Of a stretch of 64,000 nucleotides of DNA, positions 55,447 to 64,000 are shown in pieces. Position 1 is the stretch's first letter. Each line of letters opens with the position of its first letter. Origin of the DNA: Bauldia sp. (GTDB lineage: Bacteria; Pseudomonadota; Alphaproteobacteria; Rhizobiales; Kaistiaceae). The stretch lies in contig JANQRX010000004.1 in the NCBI GenBank assembly GCA_028284325.1, forward strand, positions 62,001 to 126,000, written 5' to 3'. A program made the translations under genes and the position numbers. The notes under the pieces are model-generated. The model saw only the letters and a program-made list of their open reading frames with translations. It was not told the origin of the DNA and searched no databases.

Positions 55447-57081
55447 CTACCCGCTCGCCAGGCGCGCCAGCACCTCCACGAGATGGGCCGTCGATGCGTC
55501 CCGATTCGTGACCGCCCGCTCGCCGCGCACCATCGGCAGCAACTCGCCGGCGAGCACCTTGCCCAGTTCCACGCCCCACTGGTCGAACGAGTTGATGCCC
55601 CAGATCGTGCCCTGCACGAACACCTTGTGCTCGTAGAGAGCGATCAGGCTGCCCAGCGTCACCGGATCGAGAGCCCGATAGACGATGGTGGTGGATGGCC
55701 GGTTGCCGGTGAAGACCTTGTGGGGCGCAAGCCGCTCCAGCGCCTCGCCTTCGAGGCCTTGTGCCGCGAGCTCGGCACGCGCCTCGGCAAGCGTGCGCCC
55801 GCGCATCAGCGCCTCGCCCTGGGCCAGGCAGTTGGCAATCAGCAAGTCGTGGTGCTCGCCGTGGTCGGTATCCGACTTCGCGGCGATCAGGAAGTCGCAC
55901 GGCACCGGATCGGTACCCTGGTGCAGCAACTGGTAGAAGGCGTGCTGGCCGTTGGTGCCCGGCTCGCCGAAGACGATCGGTCCGGTCGCGCGCTCGACCT
56001 TGCCGCCATCGAGGCGCACGCCCTTGCCGTTGGACTCCATATCGAGCTGTTGCAGGTAGGCCGGCAGCCGGTCGAGCCGCTGGTCGTAGGGCAGCACCGC
56101 ATGCACCGGATAGCCGAGCACGTTGCGGTACCAGACGCCGATCAGCGCCAGGATCATCGGCAGATTGCGGCCCGCCGGAGCATCGCGAAAGTGGTGATCC
56201 ATGGCGCGACCGCCGGCCAGGAACCTGCCGAAGTTCTCCGGCCCGATCGCCAGCATGACCGGCAGGCCGATCGCCGACCACACGGAGTAGCGCCCGCCGA
56301 CCCAGTCCCAGAAGGCAAAGGCGCGGTTCGCGTCGATGCCGAAGGCGGCGATGCGCTCGCCCGCCGTCGAGATGGCGGCGAAATGCTGCGCCACGGCCGC
56401 TTCGCCGAGCGCGTCCACCAGCCACGCCCGCGCCGACGCCGCATTGGTCATGGTCTCGATCGTGGTGAAGGTCTTCGACGCGATCAGGATCAGCGTCGTC
56501 GCGGGGTCGAGCATCGCCAGCGTATCGCGGATATGCGCGCCGTCGACATTGGAGACGAAATGCACCCGCGGACCGTCGTGGAACGGCTTGAGCGCCCGCA
56601 CCACCATCGCCGGGCCGAGATCGGAGCCGCCGATCCCGATGTTGACCACGTCGGTGAAGCGACCGCCGGTCCCGACAATGGTGCCGTCACGTACACCGTC
56701 GCAAAAACCGGACATCCGGTCGAGGACGTCATGGACATCGGGAACGACGTTGTGTCCATCGACGTCGTAGCGCTCGTCGCGGGCGGCGCGCAGCGCCACG
56801 TGGAGGACGGACCGTCCTTCCGTCGCATTGATCTTCTCGCCGGCGAACATCGCCGCGCGGCGCGTGGCGACGCCGGCCGCCTCCGCCAGGTCGAGCAGAT
56901 GAACGAAGGTCGGCACGTCGATGAGGTTCTTCGAGACGTCGACGAACAGGCCCGCGCCTTCGGTCGAAAACCGCGACGCACGACCGGGATCGTCGGCGAA
57001 GCGCTGACGCAGCGGCGTCGCCAGCACCTCGTCGCGGTACGCCGCAAGCGCGGCGAAAATCGTGTCGACGGACTCGGTCAC
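55447..57081 (-). CDS. pgi: Glucose-6-phosphate isomerase
   Basis: A 544-aa glycolytic enzyme interconverting glucose 6-phosphate and fructose 6-phosphate. Conserved regions are [32 protein letters not shown] near residue 147, the signature [17 protein letters not shown] and the C-terminal [14 protein letters not shown] with the catalytic Lys-containing segment. Length is normal for the bacterial enzyme. It lies downstream of the aminotransferase on the same strand with a 15-bp gap, probably co-transcribed without an obvious metabolic link. Confidence 0.97.
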   Translation of the reverse strand: MTESVDTIFAALAAYRDEVLATPLRQRFADDPGRASRFSTEGAGLFVDVSKNLIDVPTFVHLLDLAEAAGVATRRAAMFAGEKINATEGRSVLHVALRAARDERYDVDGHNVVPDVHDVLDRMSGFCDGVRDGTIVGTGGRFTDVVNIGIGGSDLGPAMVVRALKPFHDGPRVHFVSNVDGAHIRDTLAMLDPATTLILIASKTFTTIETMTNAASARAWLVDALGEAAVAQHFAAISTAGERIAAFGIDANRAFAFWDWVGGRYSVWSAIGLPVMLAIGPENFGRFLAGGRAMDHHFRDAPAGRNLPMILALIGVWYRNVLGYPVHAVLPYDQRLDRLPAYLQQLDMESNGKGVRLDGGKVERATGPIVFGEPGTNGQHAFYQLLHQGTDPVPCDFLIAAKSDTDHGEHHDLLIANCLAQGEALMRGRTLAEARAELAAQGLEGEALERLAPHKVFTGNRPSTTIVYRALDPVTLGSLIALYEHKVFVQGTIWGINSFDQWGVELGKVLAGELLPMVRGERAVTNRDASTAHLVEVLARLASG

Positions 57082-57096
57082 CGTCCTCTCCTCTTC

Positions 57097-58260
57097 TCAG
57101 CCCAGCCAGGCGGCGATCCGGTCCATCGCCTCGGTCATATCGGCATGGGTTCCGGCAAACGAGAAACGCACGGTATGCGCGCCGCGTTCGCGGTCGAAGT
57201 CGAGACCGGGCGTGATCGCCACACCGGCCTCCTCCAGCATCCGCCGGCTGAAGGCGACGGAATCGTTGGCCAGACGTCGGATCGACGCGTAGGCGTAGAA
57301 CGCCCCGTCGCAGGGGGCGAAGTCCTCGAAGCCCAGCGCCGGCAGCTTCTCCAGCAAGAGACGACGATTGGCCGCGTAGACATCCTTGATCCGATCGAGA
57401 TCGGCGCTGACATCGAACGCGGCGACGGCCGCCCGCTGGGAGATCGCCGGCGGCGAGATGTAGAGGTTCTGGCCGATCCGCTCCACCGCACGCACCAACG
57501 CCTCGGGCAGGATCATCCAGCCGACGCGCCAGCCGGTCATGCAGTAGTACTTCGAGAACGAGTTGACGATGATCGCGTTGTCGGAGAACGCACAGGCCGT
57601 GGCGGCCTCGCCCTCATAGACGAGCCGGTGGTAGATCTCATCGGAGATGAACTGCAGCCCCAGATCCTCCGCCGCCGCGACGAGGTCGCGCAGCGCGTCG
57701 GGCGACATGAGCGTACCGGTCGGGTTGGCGGGGCTCGCCACCAGCACGCCGTCGAGCGGCGCCTCGGCGTGGGCGGCGGCGAGAAGCTCCGGCGTCAGGA
57801 TCGGCCCGGCGCTGCCACCGAGCGGAATCTCGATCGCCTCGAGCCCGAGCGTGTGCAACAGGTTGCGATACGCCGGATACCCCGGGGCGGTGAGCGCGAT
57901 CCGCGCACCGGGATCGAACGCCGCCAGGAAGGCGAGATTGAAACCGCCCGACGATCCCGTCGTCACCGCGATCCGCTCATAGGCGACGTCGACACCGTAG
58001 GCGCGGCGATAGTGGTCCTGGATCCGCGCCCTCAGCGAGCGCAGGCCGAGCGCCTCGGTGTAGCCGATAGCGCCGTCGGCGAGCGCGGTGCGGGCGGCGT
58101 CCAGCACCACGGGCGGCGCGGCCTCGCCCGGCTGCCCTACTTCCATGTGGATGACCCTGTGGCCGGCCTGCTCGCGATCGGCCGCCGCGCGCATCACATC
58201 CATGACGATGAACGGTTCGATCGCGCTGCGGCGTGACGGCGTTGGCGAAAATGTGCTCAT
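57097..58260 (-). CDS. Class I PLP-dependent aminotransferase
   Basis: A 387-aa fold-type I aminotransferase. It shows HMEVGQPGEAAPPVVLDAA near residues 37-55, YTEALGLRSLRARI, VASPANPTGTLM, FISDEIYHRLVYEG and the PLP-lysine motif NSFSKYYCMTGWRVGW (Lys near residue 235). The type fits alanine/aspartate-like aminotransferases of alphaproteobacteria; the amino donor is not clear. The frame extends to 59232, but ATG 58260 begins the conserved N terminus, so the upstream part is a shadow of the M48 gene. pgi follows after 15 nt. Confidence 0.93.
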   Translation of the reverse strand: MSTFSPTPSRRSAIEPFIVMDVMRAAADREQAGHRVIHMEVGQPGEAAPPVVLDAARTALADGAIGYTEALGLRSLRARIQDHYRRAYGVDVAYERIAVTTGSSGGFNLAFLAAFDPGARIALTAPGYPAYRNLLHTLGLEAIEIPLGGSAGPILTPELLAAAHAEAPLDGVLVASPANPTGTLMSPDALRDLVAAAEDLGLQFISDEIYHRLVYEGEAATACAFSDNAIIVNSFSKYYCMTGWRVGWMILPEALVRAVERIGQNLYISPPAISQRAAVAAFDVSADLDRIKDVYAANRRLLLEKLPALGFEDFAPCDGAFYAYASIRRLANDSVAFSRRMLEEAGVAITPGLDFDRERGAHTVRFSFAGTHADMTEAMDRIAAWLG

Positions 58261-58389
58261 CCGGGCCTTGAGAAACGTCTTGCTGTTGCCCCATTTACAG
58301 GCGATGCGCGGAACCTCGGGCGCGGCGGCCCCCTCACCTTCTACGGCGCGCGCGAAGGTTTCGGCAAGCCGACGGCAACGGAGCGGACC

Positions 58390-59760
58390 ATGACCGAAGC
58401 AGCCCCCACACGCACGTTGCGCCATCTGGCGCGCCTGGCCGGGCTTTCGACAGCCCTGTTCGCCGCCACGGCGACGGCCCAGACCGCCATCCCGACCGCC
58501 AGAGATGCCGAAACCGAGCGGCTGCTGGCCGAATACACCGCGCCCCTGATCCGCGCCGCCGGCATCGCCAAGCCCAATATCCATCTCGTCAACGCCCGCG
58601 ATTTCAACGCCTTCGTCACGCCCGGCAACCGGATGTTCATCAACACCGGGACGATCATCGACTCCGAGACCCCCAACGAGCTGATCGGCGTCCTTGCCCA
58701 TGAGATCGCGCACATCGCCGCCAACGACACCGCGCAGATCCAGCAGGTGATCCAGGAGGCAAGCAGCGTCATGCTGCTGGCAAGTCTGCTCGGCGTCGGT
58801 GCCGCGGCCGCCGGCGCCGCGGCCGGCAGTTCGGATGCGGCTTCGGCCGGCGCCGGGGTGATTTCCGGGGTCAACACCGCCGGCTTGCGGGCGATCCTGC
58901 GCTACAAGCGGGAACAGGAAGCGGCGGCCGACCGAGCCGCGATCCGTTATCTCGACGCCACCGGCCAGTCGGGCGCGGGCATGATCACGACGCTGGCGCG
59001 CCTGTCCAGTGAGAGCCTGTTCGCAACCCAGCGGGCCAATCCGTACCTGCAGAGCCACCCCTTCCCCCGCGACCGGGCGATCACGGTGGAGAACCTGGCG
59101 CGGCAGAGCCCGCATTACGGCAAGACCGATACCCCCGTGATGATCGCCCGGCACAGCCTCGTGCGCGCCAAGCTTGTCGGTTTCACCCGCCCCCAGGGCG
59201 AGGTCTACCGCACCTATCCGCCCGCCGACCAAAGCCTGGCGGGTCGCTACGCCCGCGCCATCGCCGAGTATCGGGCCGGGAGGCGGCAGGAAGCGCTACG
59301 CCTGATCGATGGCCTGATCGCGGCCGCCCCGGACTACCCCTATTTCCACGAACTCAAGGGACAAGCGCTGTTCGAGGGCGGCGACGTGCGGGCCTCCATT
59401 GCACCGCTGCGCAAGGCGGTGTCGATCTCCGGCGATGGTCTCATCAACATCCTCCTCGGCCAGGCGCTCGTGGCAATCGGCGACAGCGCCAGCGCCGACG
59501 AGGCGGTTCAGGTGCTCCGGCTCGGATTGCGCGACGCTCCCCGAACCGCGTCGGGTTACCGGGCGCTCGCCCGCGCCTACGCCCTCCAGGGCAACGTCGC
59601 GTTGGCCGAACTGACGACCGCCGAAGGCCTCATGATCCAGGGCGCGTTAAGGGAGGCGAAAGAGTTCGCAACTCGCGCTCAAGCAAAGTTGAAGCAGGGA
59701 ACTCCGGCTTGGCTTCGCGCCGACGACATCCTGTCCTATAACCCGCCGAAGCGGCGCTAG
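58390..59760 (+). CDS. M48-family metalloprotease with TPR tail (BepA-like)
   Basis: A 456-aa exported protease. A signal peptide covers residues 1-about 30 (GLSTALFAATATAQ). The zinc site is HEIAH (His104, Glu105, His108) with the downstream Glu in KREQEAAADRAA near residue 178. From about residue 285 TPR-type helices follow (RYARAIAEYRAGRRQEALRLIDGL). The layout matches BepA/YfgC, a periplasmic chaperone-protease for outer-membrane proteins such as LptD. GGAG lies before the ATG. DsbA follows 36 nt downstream, forming an envelope-quality-control unit. Confidence 0.93.
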   Translation: MTEAAPTRTLRHLARLAGLSTALFAATATAQTAIPTARDAETERLLAEYTAPLIRAAGIAKPNIHLVNARDFNAFVTPGNRMFINTGTIIDSETPNELIGVLAHEIAHIAANDTAQIQQVIQEASSVMLLASLLGVGAAAAGAAAGSSDAASAGAGVISGVNTAGLRAILRYKREQEAAADRAAIRYLDATGQSGAGMITTLARLSSESLFATQRANPYLQSHPFPRDRAITVENLARQSPHYGKTDTPVMIARHSLVRAKLVGFTRPQGEVYRTYPPADQSLAGRYARAIAEYRAGRRQEALRLIDGLIAAAPDYPYFHELKGQALFEGGDVRASIAPLRKAVSISGDGLINILLGQALVAIGDSASADEAVQVLRLGLRDAPRTASGYRALARAYALQGNVALAELTTAEGLMIQGALREAKEFATRAQAKLKQGTPAWLRADDILSYNPPKRR

Positions 59761-59796
59761 CGCGCTGACCAGCCGCAGATCGCCCGGAGATCGCTT

Positions 59797-60738
59797 ATGA
59801 ATCGCATTGCCGTCGTGGCTACCATCGCCCTCATCGCGGTGGCCGGTGGACTGGGCTACGTGATCGGAACCGGCAATGGCGGCTCCGAACTGACCTCCGC
59901 ACAGGTGACGCAGGTCGAGGCCCTGCTTGATGGACGCGCGTCGACAGCAGACGGCGCCGCCTCGTCCGCCACGGCGCTGAGCGACGATCAGCGGTTCGAG
60001 GTCGAGAAGCTCGTCGGCGAACTCGTCCTGGCCGCAGCGCCCCCGGGCGGTGGTGGCGGCGCCGACCGGTTGAGCGAGGGCCAGGTCGGCGAGGTCGAGG
60101 GGCTGATCCGCAGCCACCTCCTCGCCAATCCCGAGATCATCACCGACGCGATCAACGAGTTGCAGGCCCGACAGGAGCGCCAGGAACAGCTCGCCCAGGT
60201 CGAGGCGATCGCCGCGCATGCCGACGTGATCTTCACCTCCGACCGCCATGTCGTCATCGGCAATCCGGAAGGCGACGTCACGCTGGTCGAGTTCTTCGAC
60301 TACAACTGCCACTTCTGCCGGCGGGCCCTGGACGACATCCAGGCGATGATCGACAGCGATCCCGACTTGCGCGTGGTTCTCAAGGAGTTCCCGGTGCTGG
60401 GCGAAGCTTCGGTGGAGGCCGCCCAGGTCAGCGTGGCCGTCAGCAAGACCGATCCCGACAAGTTCCGCGAGTTCCACTTCGCGCTCCTGGCCGAACACGG
60501 CACCGTCGACCGCAACCGCGCGCTGGCCGTTGCCGAGGAGATGGGCATCGACACCACCGCCGTGAACGCGCTCGTCGACACCGACGAGGTACGCGAGGCG
60601 ATCAACGAGGTCTACGAGATCGCCGGCAATCTCAACCTCACCGGTACGCCCACCTTCGTCACCCGCGACGAGGTGGTGGTCGGCGCCGTGGGTCTCGAAG
60701 CGCTGCAAACCAGGATCGCACAGATCAGGTCCAACTGA
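59797..60738 (+). CDS. DsbA-family thiol:disulfide oxidoreductase (Com1-like)
   Basis: A 313-aa exported protein. One N-terminal hydrophobic segment (IAVVATIALIAVAGGLGYVIG) acts as signal or anchor; a low-complexity region and a helix follow up to about residue 145. The thioredoxin-like domain then carries the active site FFDYNCHFCRRAL (Cys171 and Cys174) and a cis-Pro in TGTPTFVT near residue 285. It would form or isomerise disulfides in the periplasm. GGAGA precedes the ATG, and a GC-rich hairpin follows the stop. Confidence 0.93.
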   Translation: MNRIAVVATIALIAVAGGLGYVIGTGNGGSELTSAQVTQVEALLDGRASTADGAASSATALSDDQRFEVEKLVGELVLAAAPPGGGGGADRLSEGQVGEVEGLIRSHLLANPEIITDAINELQARQERQEQLAQVEAIAAHADVIFTSDRHVVIGNPEGDVTLVEFFDYNCHFCRRALDDIQAMIDSDPDLRVVLKEFPVLGEASVEAAQVSVAVSKTDPDKFREFHFALLAEHGTVDRNRALAVAEEMGIDTTAVNALVDTDEVREAINEVYEIAGNLNLTGTPTFVTRDEVVVGAVGLEALQTRIAQIRSN

Positions 60739-60743
60739 TCCTG

Positions 60744-60773
60744 CCCGCGCGGGACGGCGCGCGCGGGGGTTTT
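60744..60773 (+). terminator. Probable terminator after the DsbA gene
   Basis: A 7-bp GC stem (60744-60750 with 60761-60767) and a short T-run (TTTT at 60770-60773) lie 5 nt past the stop codon. The stem can be shifted because of the repeated GC sequence. Confidence 0.5.
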
Positions 60774-60857
60774 CCTCGCCGCTGCGACAGCCTATAACCC
60801 CCGCCACTTCGCCGCGGCCCGACCCCGGCGACTCGCGTCACGTACAACGGTCAGGCC

Positions 60858-61307
60858 ATGGCGGTCACGGTCTTCATCCTGAACGGGCCCAATCTGAACC
60901 TCCTCGGCCAGCGCGAAACCGCGATCTACGGTGACGTGACCCTGGCCGACATCGAGGCCCAATGTGCCGAGGCCGCCAAGCGCCTCGATCTGTCCGTCGA
61001 CTTCCGGCAGACCAACCACGAAGGCGAACTCATCGACTGGCTCCACGAGGCCGGACGGGTGGCAAGCGGCGTGGTGATCAATCCGGGCGCCTACACCCAC
61101 ACATCCATCGCGCTCCATGACGCCATTCGCGCCCTGTCGGTGCCGGTGATCGAGTTGCATCTGTCGAACATCTTCGCGCGTGAATCATTTCGTCACCATT
61201 CCTATGTATCCCCTTCGGCGACCGGGATAATTTGCGGTCTGGGTGCTCAAGGCTATACGCTCGCCCTTGAGGCCATACAGCCCATGGCATCCGCCGCGGG
61301 CACCTAG
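60858..61307 (+). CDS. aroQ: 3-dehydroquinate dehydratase, type II
   Basis: A 149-aa dodecameric enzyme of the shikimate pathway, converting 3-dehydroquinate to 3-dehydroshikimate. The motifs are [19 protein letters not shown] with the catalytic Tyr, [16 protein letters not shown] with the conserved Asn and His, and [17 protein letters not shown]. Length is normal. It precedes accB by 19 nt, an arrangement found in many alphaproteobacteria, so the two are probably co-transcribed although they serve different pathways. Confidence 0.97.
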   Translation: MAVTVFILNGPNLNLLGQRETAIYGDVTLADIEAQCAEAAKRLDLSVDFRQTNHEGELIDWLHEAGRVASGVVINPGAYTHTSIALHDAIRALSVPVIELHLSNIFARESFRHHSYVSPSATGIICGLGAQGYTLALEAIQPMASAAGT

Positions 61308-61326
61308 GTTCGGAGGTCATCCCGCG

Positions 61327-61806
61327 ATGACGGACAAGAAGATCGTCGACAAGGAGGCGATCCGCGAACTCGCCGGTCTGCTTGAGGAGACCGGCCTGAA
61401 CGAAATCGAAATCGCCAGCGATGATCTTCGGGTCCGCGTGGTCCGGCACGCCGCCGCCGCGTCCTCCTCGAACCCGCATCAGGCGGCGCCCCAGCCCGCT
61501 GCAACGGCGCCGATAGCGCCGGAGCCGGCGGCCGCCCCCGAGGTCGAGGCAGAAGCCGATCCGGCCGACCATCCGGGCGCGGTGCGCTCGCCGATGGTCG
61601 GCACCGCCTACCGGTCGCCCGATCCGAACGCGGCGCCGTTCGTCCAGGTCGGCGACCAGGTGCGCGAGGGGCAGACCCTGATGATCGTCGAGGCGATGAA
61701 GACCATGAACCAGATCACCTGCCCGCGCGCCGGCAAGGTGATCAGCGTGCTGGTCGAGGACGGTCAGCCGGTCGAGTACGACGAGCCGCTGCTCATCGTC
61801 GAATGA
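61327..61806 (+). CDS. accB: Acetyl-CoA carboxylase biotin carboxyl carrier protein
   Basis: A 159-aa carrier. The N-terminal helices ([19 protein letters not shown]) are followed by a Pro/Ala-rich linker (residues about 50-75) and a biotinyl domain with the biotinylated Lys125 in EAMKTMNQ. It delivers carboxybiotin to the carboxyltransferase in fatty-acid synthesis. The frame opens at 61243; ATG 61327 gives the conserved N terminus with GGAGG upstream. Its stop overlaps the accC start (ATGA). Confidence 0.97.
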   Translation: MTDKKIVDKEAIRELAGLLEETGLNEIEIASDDLRVRVVRHAAAASSSNPHQAAPQPAATAPIAPEPAAAPEVEAEADPADHPGAVRSPMVGTAYRSPDPNAAPFVQVGDQVREGQTLMIVEAMKTMNQITCPRAGKVISVLVEDGQPVEYDEPLLIVE

Positions 61807-63164
61807 CCCCGGCGAACCAACCGTTTGGCAAGATCCTGATTGCCAACCGCGGCGAGATCGCGCTGCGGGTCCTGCGTGCCTGCAAGGAACTGGGCATCGC
61901 CACCGTCGCCGTTCACTCCACCGCGGACGAAGACGCCATGCACGTCCGCCTCGCCGACGAAAGCGTGTGCATCGGACCGCCGCCGGCGCGTGACTCGTAT
62001 CTCAACATCCCGCAACTCCTGGCCGCCTGCGAAATCACCGGCGCCGATGCCGTCCATCCCGGCTACGGCCTGCTGTCAGAGAACGCGCGCTTCGCCGAGA
62101 TCCTCGACGCCCACGGGATCGCCTTCATCGGCCCCAGCGCCGAGCACATCCGCGTCATGGGCGACAAGATCGAGGCCAAGCGCACCGCCGTCCGCCTCGG
62201 CATCCCGGTCGTTCCCGGGTCCGACGGCGACGTCACCAATGACCGCGCCGCACGCCGGATCGCCTCCGACATCGGCTTTCCGGTCCTGATCAAGGCGGCT
62301 TCCGGCGGCGGCGGCCGCGGCATGAAGGTCGCCCGGACGGCCGACGATCTCTCCGAAGCCCTCGCGACGGCGCGCGCGGAGGCCCGCGCCGCCTTCGGCG
62401 ACGACGCGGTCTACATCGAGAAATACCTCGGCAAGCCGCGGCACATCGAGTTTCAGGTGCTGGGCGACGGCAAGGGTGGCGGCGTCCATCTCGGCGAGCG
62501 GGACTGTTCGCTGCAGCGCCGGCACCAGAAGGTGCTGGAGGAATCGCCGTCGACGGTGATCGACGAAGAAACGCGCCAGCGGATGGGCGGAGTCGTCGCC
62601 AAGGCCGTCGCCGACCTCGGCTATGCCGGCGCCGGCACGGTGGAGTTCCTGTTCGAGGACGGCGAGTTCTATTTCATCGAGATGAACACCCGCCTGCAGG
62701 TAGAGCATCCGGTCACCGAGGCGCTGACCGACATCGATCTCGTCAACGAACAGATCCGGGTGGCGTGCGGACAGGGGCTGTCGTTCGGGCAGGAGGACGT
62801 GCGCTTCAAGGGCCACGCCATCGAGTGTCGCATCAACGCCGAGAACCCGCAGACGTTCGCCCCCTCGCCCGGGCGCATCGTCAACTACCACGCGCCGGGC
62901 GGCCTGGGCGTGCGCGTCGATTCCGCCGCCTATCAGGGCTACCGCATCCCGCCCTACTACGACAGCCTGATCGGCAAGCTGATCGTCCAGGGCCGCGACC
63001 GGCAGGAATGCCTGATGCGGCTCAACCGCGCGCTCGACGAATACGTCATCGACGGTATCCAGACGACGATCCCCCTCTTCGGCCGCCTGATCGCCGAGCC
63101 CGACATCGTGGCCGGCAACTACGACATCCACTGGCTGGAGAAATTCCTCGCGGACCCGGACTGA
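61803..63164 (+). CDS. accC: Acetyl-CoA carboxylase biotin carboxylase subunit
   Basis: A 453-aa ATP-grasp enzyme that carboxylates the biotin of AccB. It shows [32 protein letters not shown], the Gly-rich ATP loop [15 protein letters not shown] near residues 160-174, [17 protein letters not shown] and the catalytic [14 protein letters not shown]. Length is normal. It is coupled to accB by a 4-nt overlap and to aat by a TGATG overlap. Confidence 0.98.
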   Translation: MTPANQPFGKILIANRGEIALRVLRACKELGIATVAVHSTADEDAMHVRLADESVCIGPPPARDSYLNIPQLLAACEITGADAVHPGYGLLSENARFAEILDAHGIAFIGPSAEHIRVMGDKIEAKRTAVRLGIPVVPGSDGDVTNDRAARRIASDIGFPVLIKAASGGGGRGMKVARTADDLSEALATARAEARAAFGDDAVYIEKYLGKPRHIEFQVLGDGKGGGVHLGERDCSLQRRHQKVLEESPSTVIDEETRQRMGGVVAKAVADLGYAGAGTVEFLFEDGEFYFIEMNTRLQVEHPVTEALTDIDLVNEQIRVACGQGLSFGQEDVRFKGHAIECRINAENPQTFAPSPGRIVNYHAPGGLGVRVDSAAYQGYRIPPYYDSLIGKLIVQGRDRQECLMRLNRALDEYVIDGIQTTIPLFGRLIAEPDIVAGNYDIHWLEKFLADPD

Positions 63165-63835
63165 TGGCCGAGCACGCCGAGGCGCTGGGCGCGATCACAC
63201 CGGACGTGCTGCTCAAGGCCTACAAGGTCGGCATCTTCCCGATGGCCGAATCGGCCGACGATCCGGGCCTCTACTGGATCGATCCGGAGGCGCGCGGGAT
63301 CATACCGCTCGACACGTTCCACCTGCCGCGCCGCCTCGCCAAGACGGTCGCCGCCGACCGGTTCGCGATCACCGTCGACCATGACTTCGAGGGGGTGCTG
63401 GACGGCTGCGCCGCGTCGACCGACGAACGCCCCAAGACCTGGATCAACGACCGCATCCGCCAGCTCTACACCGAGCTCGCCCGGCGCGGCCATTGCCATT
63501 CGGTCGAGGCCTGGCAGGACGGCGAGCTGGTCGGCGGTCTCTACGGCGTCAGGATCGGCGGCGCCTTCTTCGGCGAGAGCATGTTCAGCCGCGTGCGCGA
63601 CGCCTCGAAGGTCGCCCTCGTGCACCTGGTGGCGCGCCTCCGGGCGGGTGGCTTCGGCCTCCTCGACACCCAGTTCGTGACGCCGCATCTGATGCGGTTC
63701 GGCGCGATCGAGGTCCCCCGCGACCGCTATCAGGTGCTTCTGGAAGAGGCGCTCGGGCGGGAGGCGGACTTCTACCGGCTGCCGGGCGGCACCACGTCGG
63801 TCTCGGTCTTGCAGTTGGTCAGCCACACATCGTAG
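63164..63835 (+). CDS. aat: Leucyl/phenylalanyl-tRNA--protein transferase
   Basis: A 223-aa enzyme that adds Leu or Phe to N-terminal Lys or Arg of proteins, marking them for ClpAP through ClpS. Family motifs are [49 protein letters not shown] and [23 protein letters not shown] 63164 overlaps the accC stop (TGATG). The last 64 nt overlap the convergent DUF2155 gene, so the tail differs from the shared nucleotides of that gene only by reading direction. This aat position after accBC is common in alphaproteobacteria. Confidence 0.95.
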   Translation: MAEHAEALGAITPDVLLKAYKVGIFPMAESADDPGLYWIDPEARGIIPLDTFHLPRRLAKTVAADRFAITVDHDFEGVLDGCAASTDERPKTWINDRIRQLYTELARRGHCHSVEAWQDGELVGGLYGVRIGGAFFGESMFSRVRDASKVALVHLVARLRAGGFGLLDTQFVTPHLMRFGAIEVPRDRYQVLLEEALGREADFYRLPGGTTSVSVLQLVSHTS

Positions 63836-64000
63836 ACGGCGTGGTCCACGGCGTTGAGGCCGGGACTGTCGGCGAACATCCAGCCCGCAAAGATGCGCCG
63901 TACGGTCCGCGACAGCGTGACCTCGTCCACCTCGACGAAGGCGTCGGTGCGCGGCGGCTCGGTCGGCGTGCGGCTGTAGCACACGCGCGGCGTCACTTGC
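63772..64000 (-). CDS. DUF2155 domain protein, C-terminal part
   Basis: The last 75 residues of a gene that enters from the right edge. The segment [24 protein letters not shown], then [20 protein letters not shown], matches DUF2155, a family of exported alphaproteobacterial proteins of unknown function; the signal peptide and N terminus lie outside the window. A Cys in VCYSRTP and one in TNCKTE could form a disulfide. Its 3' end overlaps the aat gene by 64 nt on the opposite strand. Confidence 0.85.
   Translation of the reverse strand, partial: QVTPRVCYSRTPTEPPRTDAFVEVDEVTLSRTVRRIFAGWMFADSPGLNAVDHAVYDVWLTNCKTETDVVPPGSR

Overview
The window is very GC-rich, densely packed chromosomal DNA from an alphaproteobacterium. 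The lineage is indicated by cckA beside fliO-like and dksA genes, a DUF1476 (ATPase zeta inhibitor) gene heading the purC-purS-purQ-purL-bolA-grxD series, usg, an Anbu proteasome-like gene cluster, a DksA with a degenerate zinc finger, and a giant membrane-anchored repeat protein resembling the GPR/RgsE polar-growth proteins of Hyphomicrobiales (Rhizobiales). I therefore favour Hyphomicrobiales or a close relative, by inference only. I see no rRNA, tRNA, CRISPR array, prophage, integrase or insertion sequence. No gene-free stretch exceeds about 275 bp.

Layout. 1-5000: tail of an unidentified gene, then a tight operon of circularly permuted ATP-grasp, alpha-E, transglutaminase, Anbu peptidase and an SDR. 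4997-11272: cyclophilin-like protein, usg, a periplasmic PQQ-type sugar dehydrogenase, a family-4-like uracil-DNA glycosylase, an MFS transporter, an ABC solute-binding protein and a DUF2259 secreted protein. 11314-20178: purine synthesis (purB, purC, purS, purQ, purL) with an HpcH/HpaI aldolase, the zeta inhibitor, a lipoprotein wedged between purQ and purL, then bolA, a membrane methyltransferase, grxD and rpsD. 20344-29821: trmJ, a Cys-rich secreted protein coupled to icd, a KefB/C-like antiporter, alaS, an aspartyl beta-hydroxylase-like protein and recA behind an SOS-like promoter. 30091-37709: pseudouridine catabolism (psuK, psuG), cckA, a FliO-like gene, dksA, a glycine-zipper secreted protein and a SixA-like phosphatase. 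37809-46436: SRPBCC protein, ycjX/ycjF pair, an MMPL transporter with a small secreted partner, a TfoX-like protein, a ferredoxin/ferredoxin reductase pair, an Hpt phosphotransfer protein with a CtrA-like box, and a small hypothetical. 46703-51673: the giant repeat protein. 51688-64000: LpxH-like phosphoesterase, divergent SDR, FAH hydrolase, EamA transporter, pgi, aminotransferase, then a periplasm/fatty-acid series: M48 protease, DsbA, aroQ, accB, accC, aat and a partial DUF2155 gene.

Most genes are housekeeping. The parts most worth a second look are the hendecad (11/22-residue) repeat array in the giant protein, the ATP-grasp/alpha-E/transglutaminase/Anbu operon, the Hpt gene with a CtrA-type site in a window that also carries cckA, the uracil-DNA glycosylase that has lost half of its iron-sulfur ligands, and several small secreted proteins embedded by 1-4 nt overlaps in housekeeping operons.
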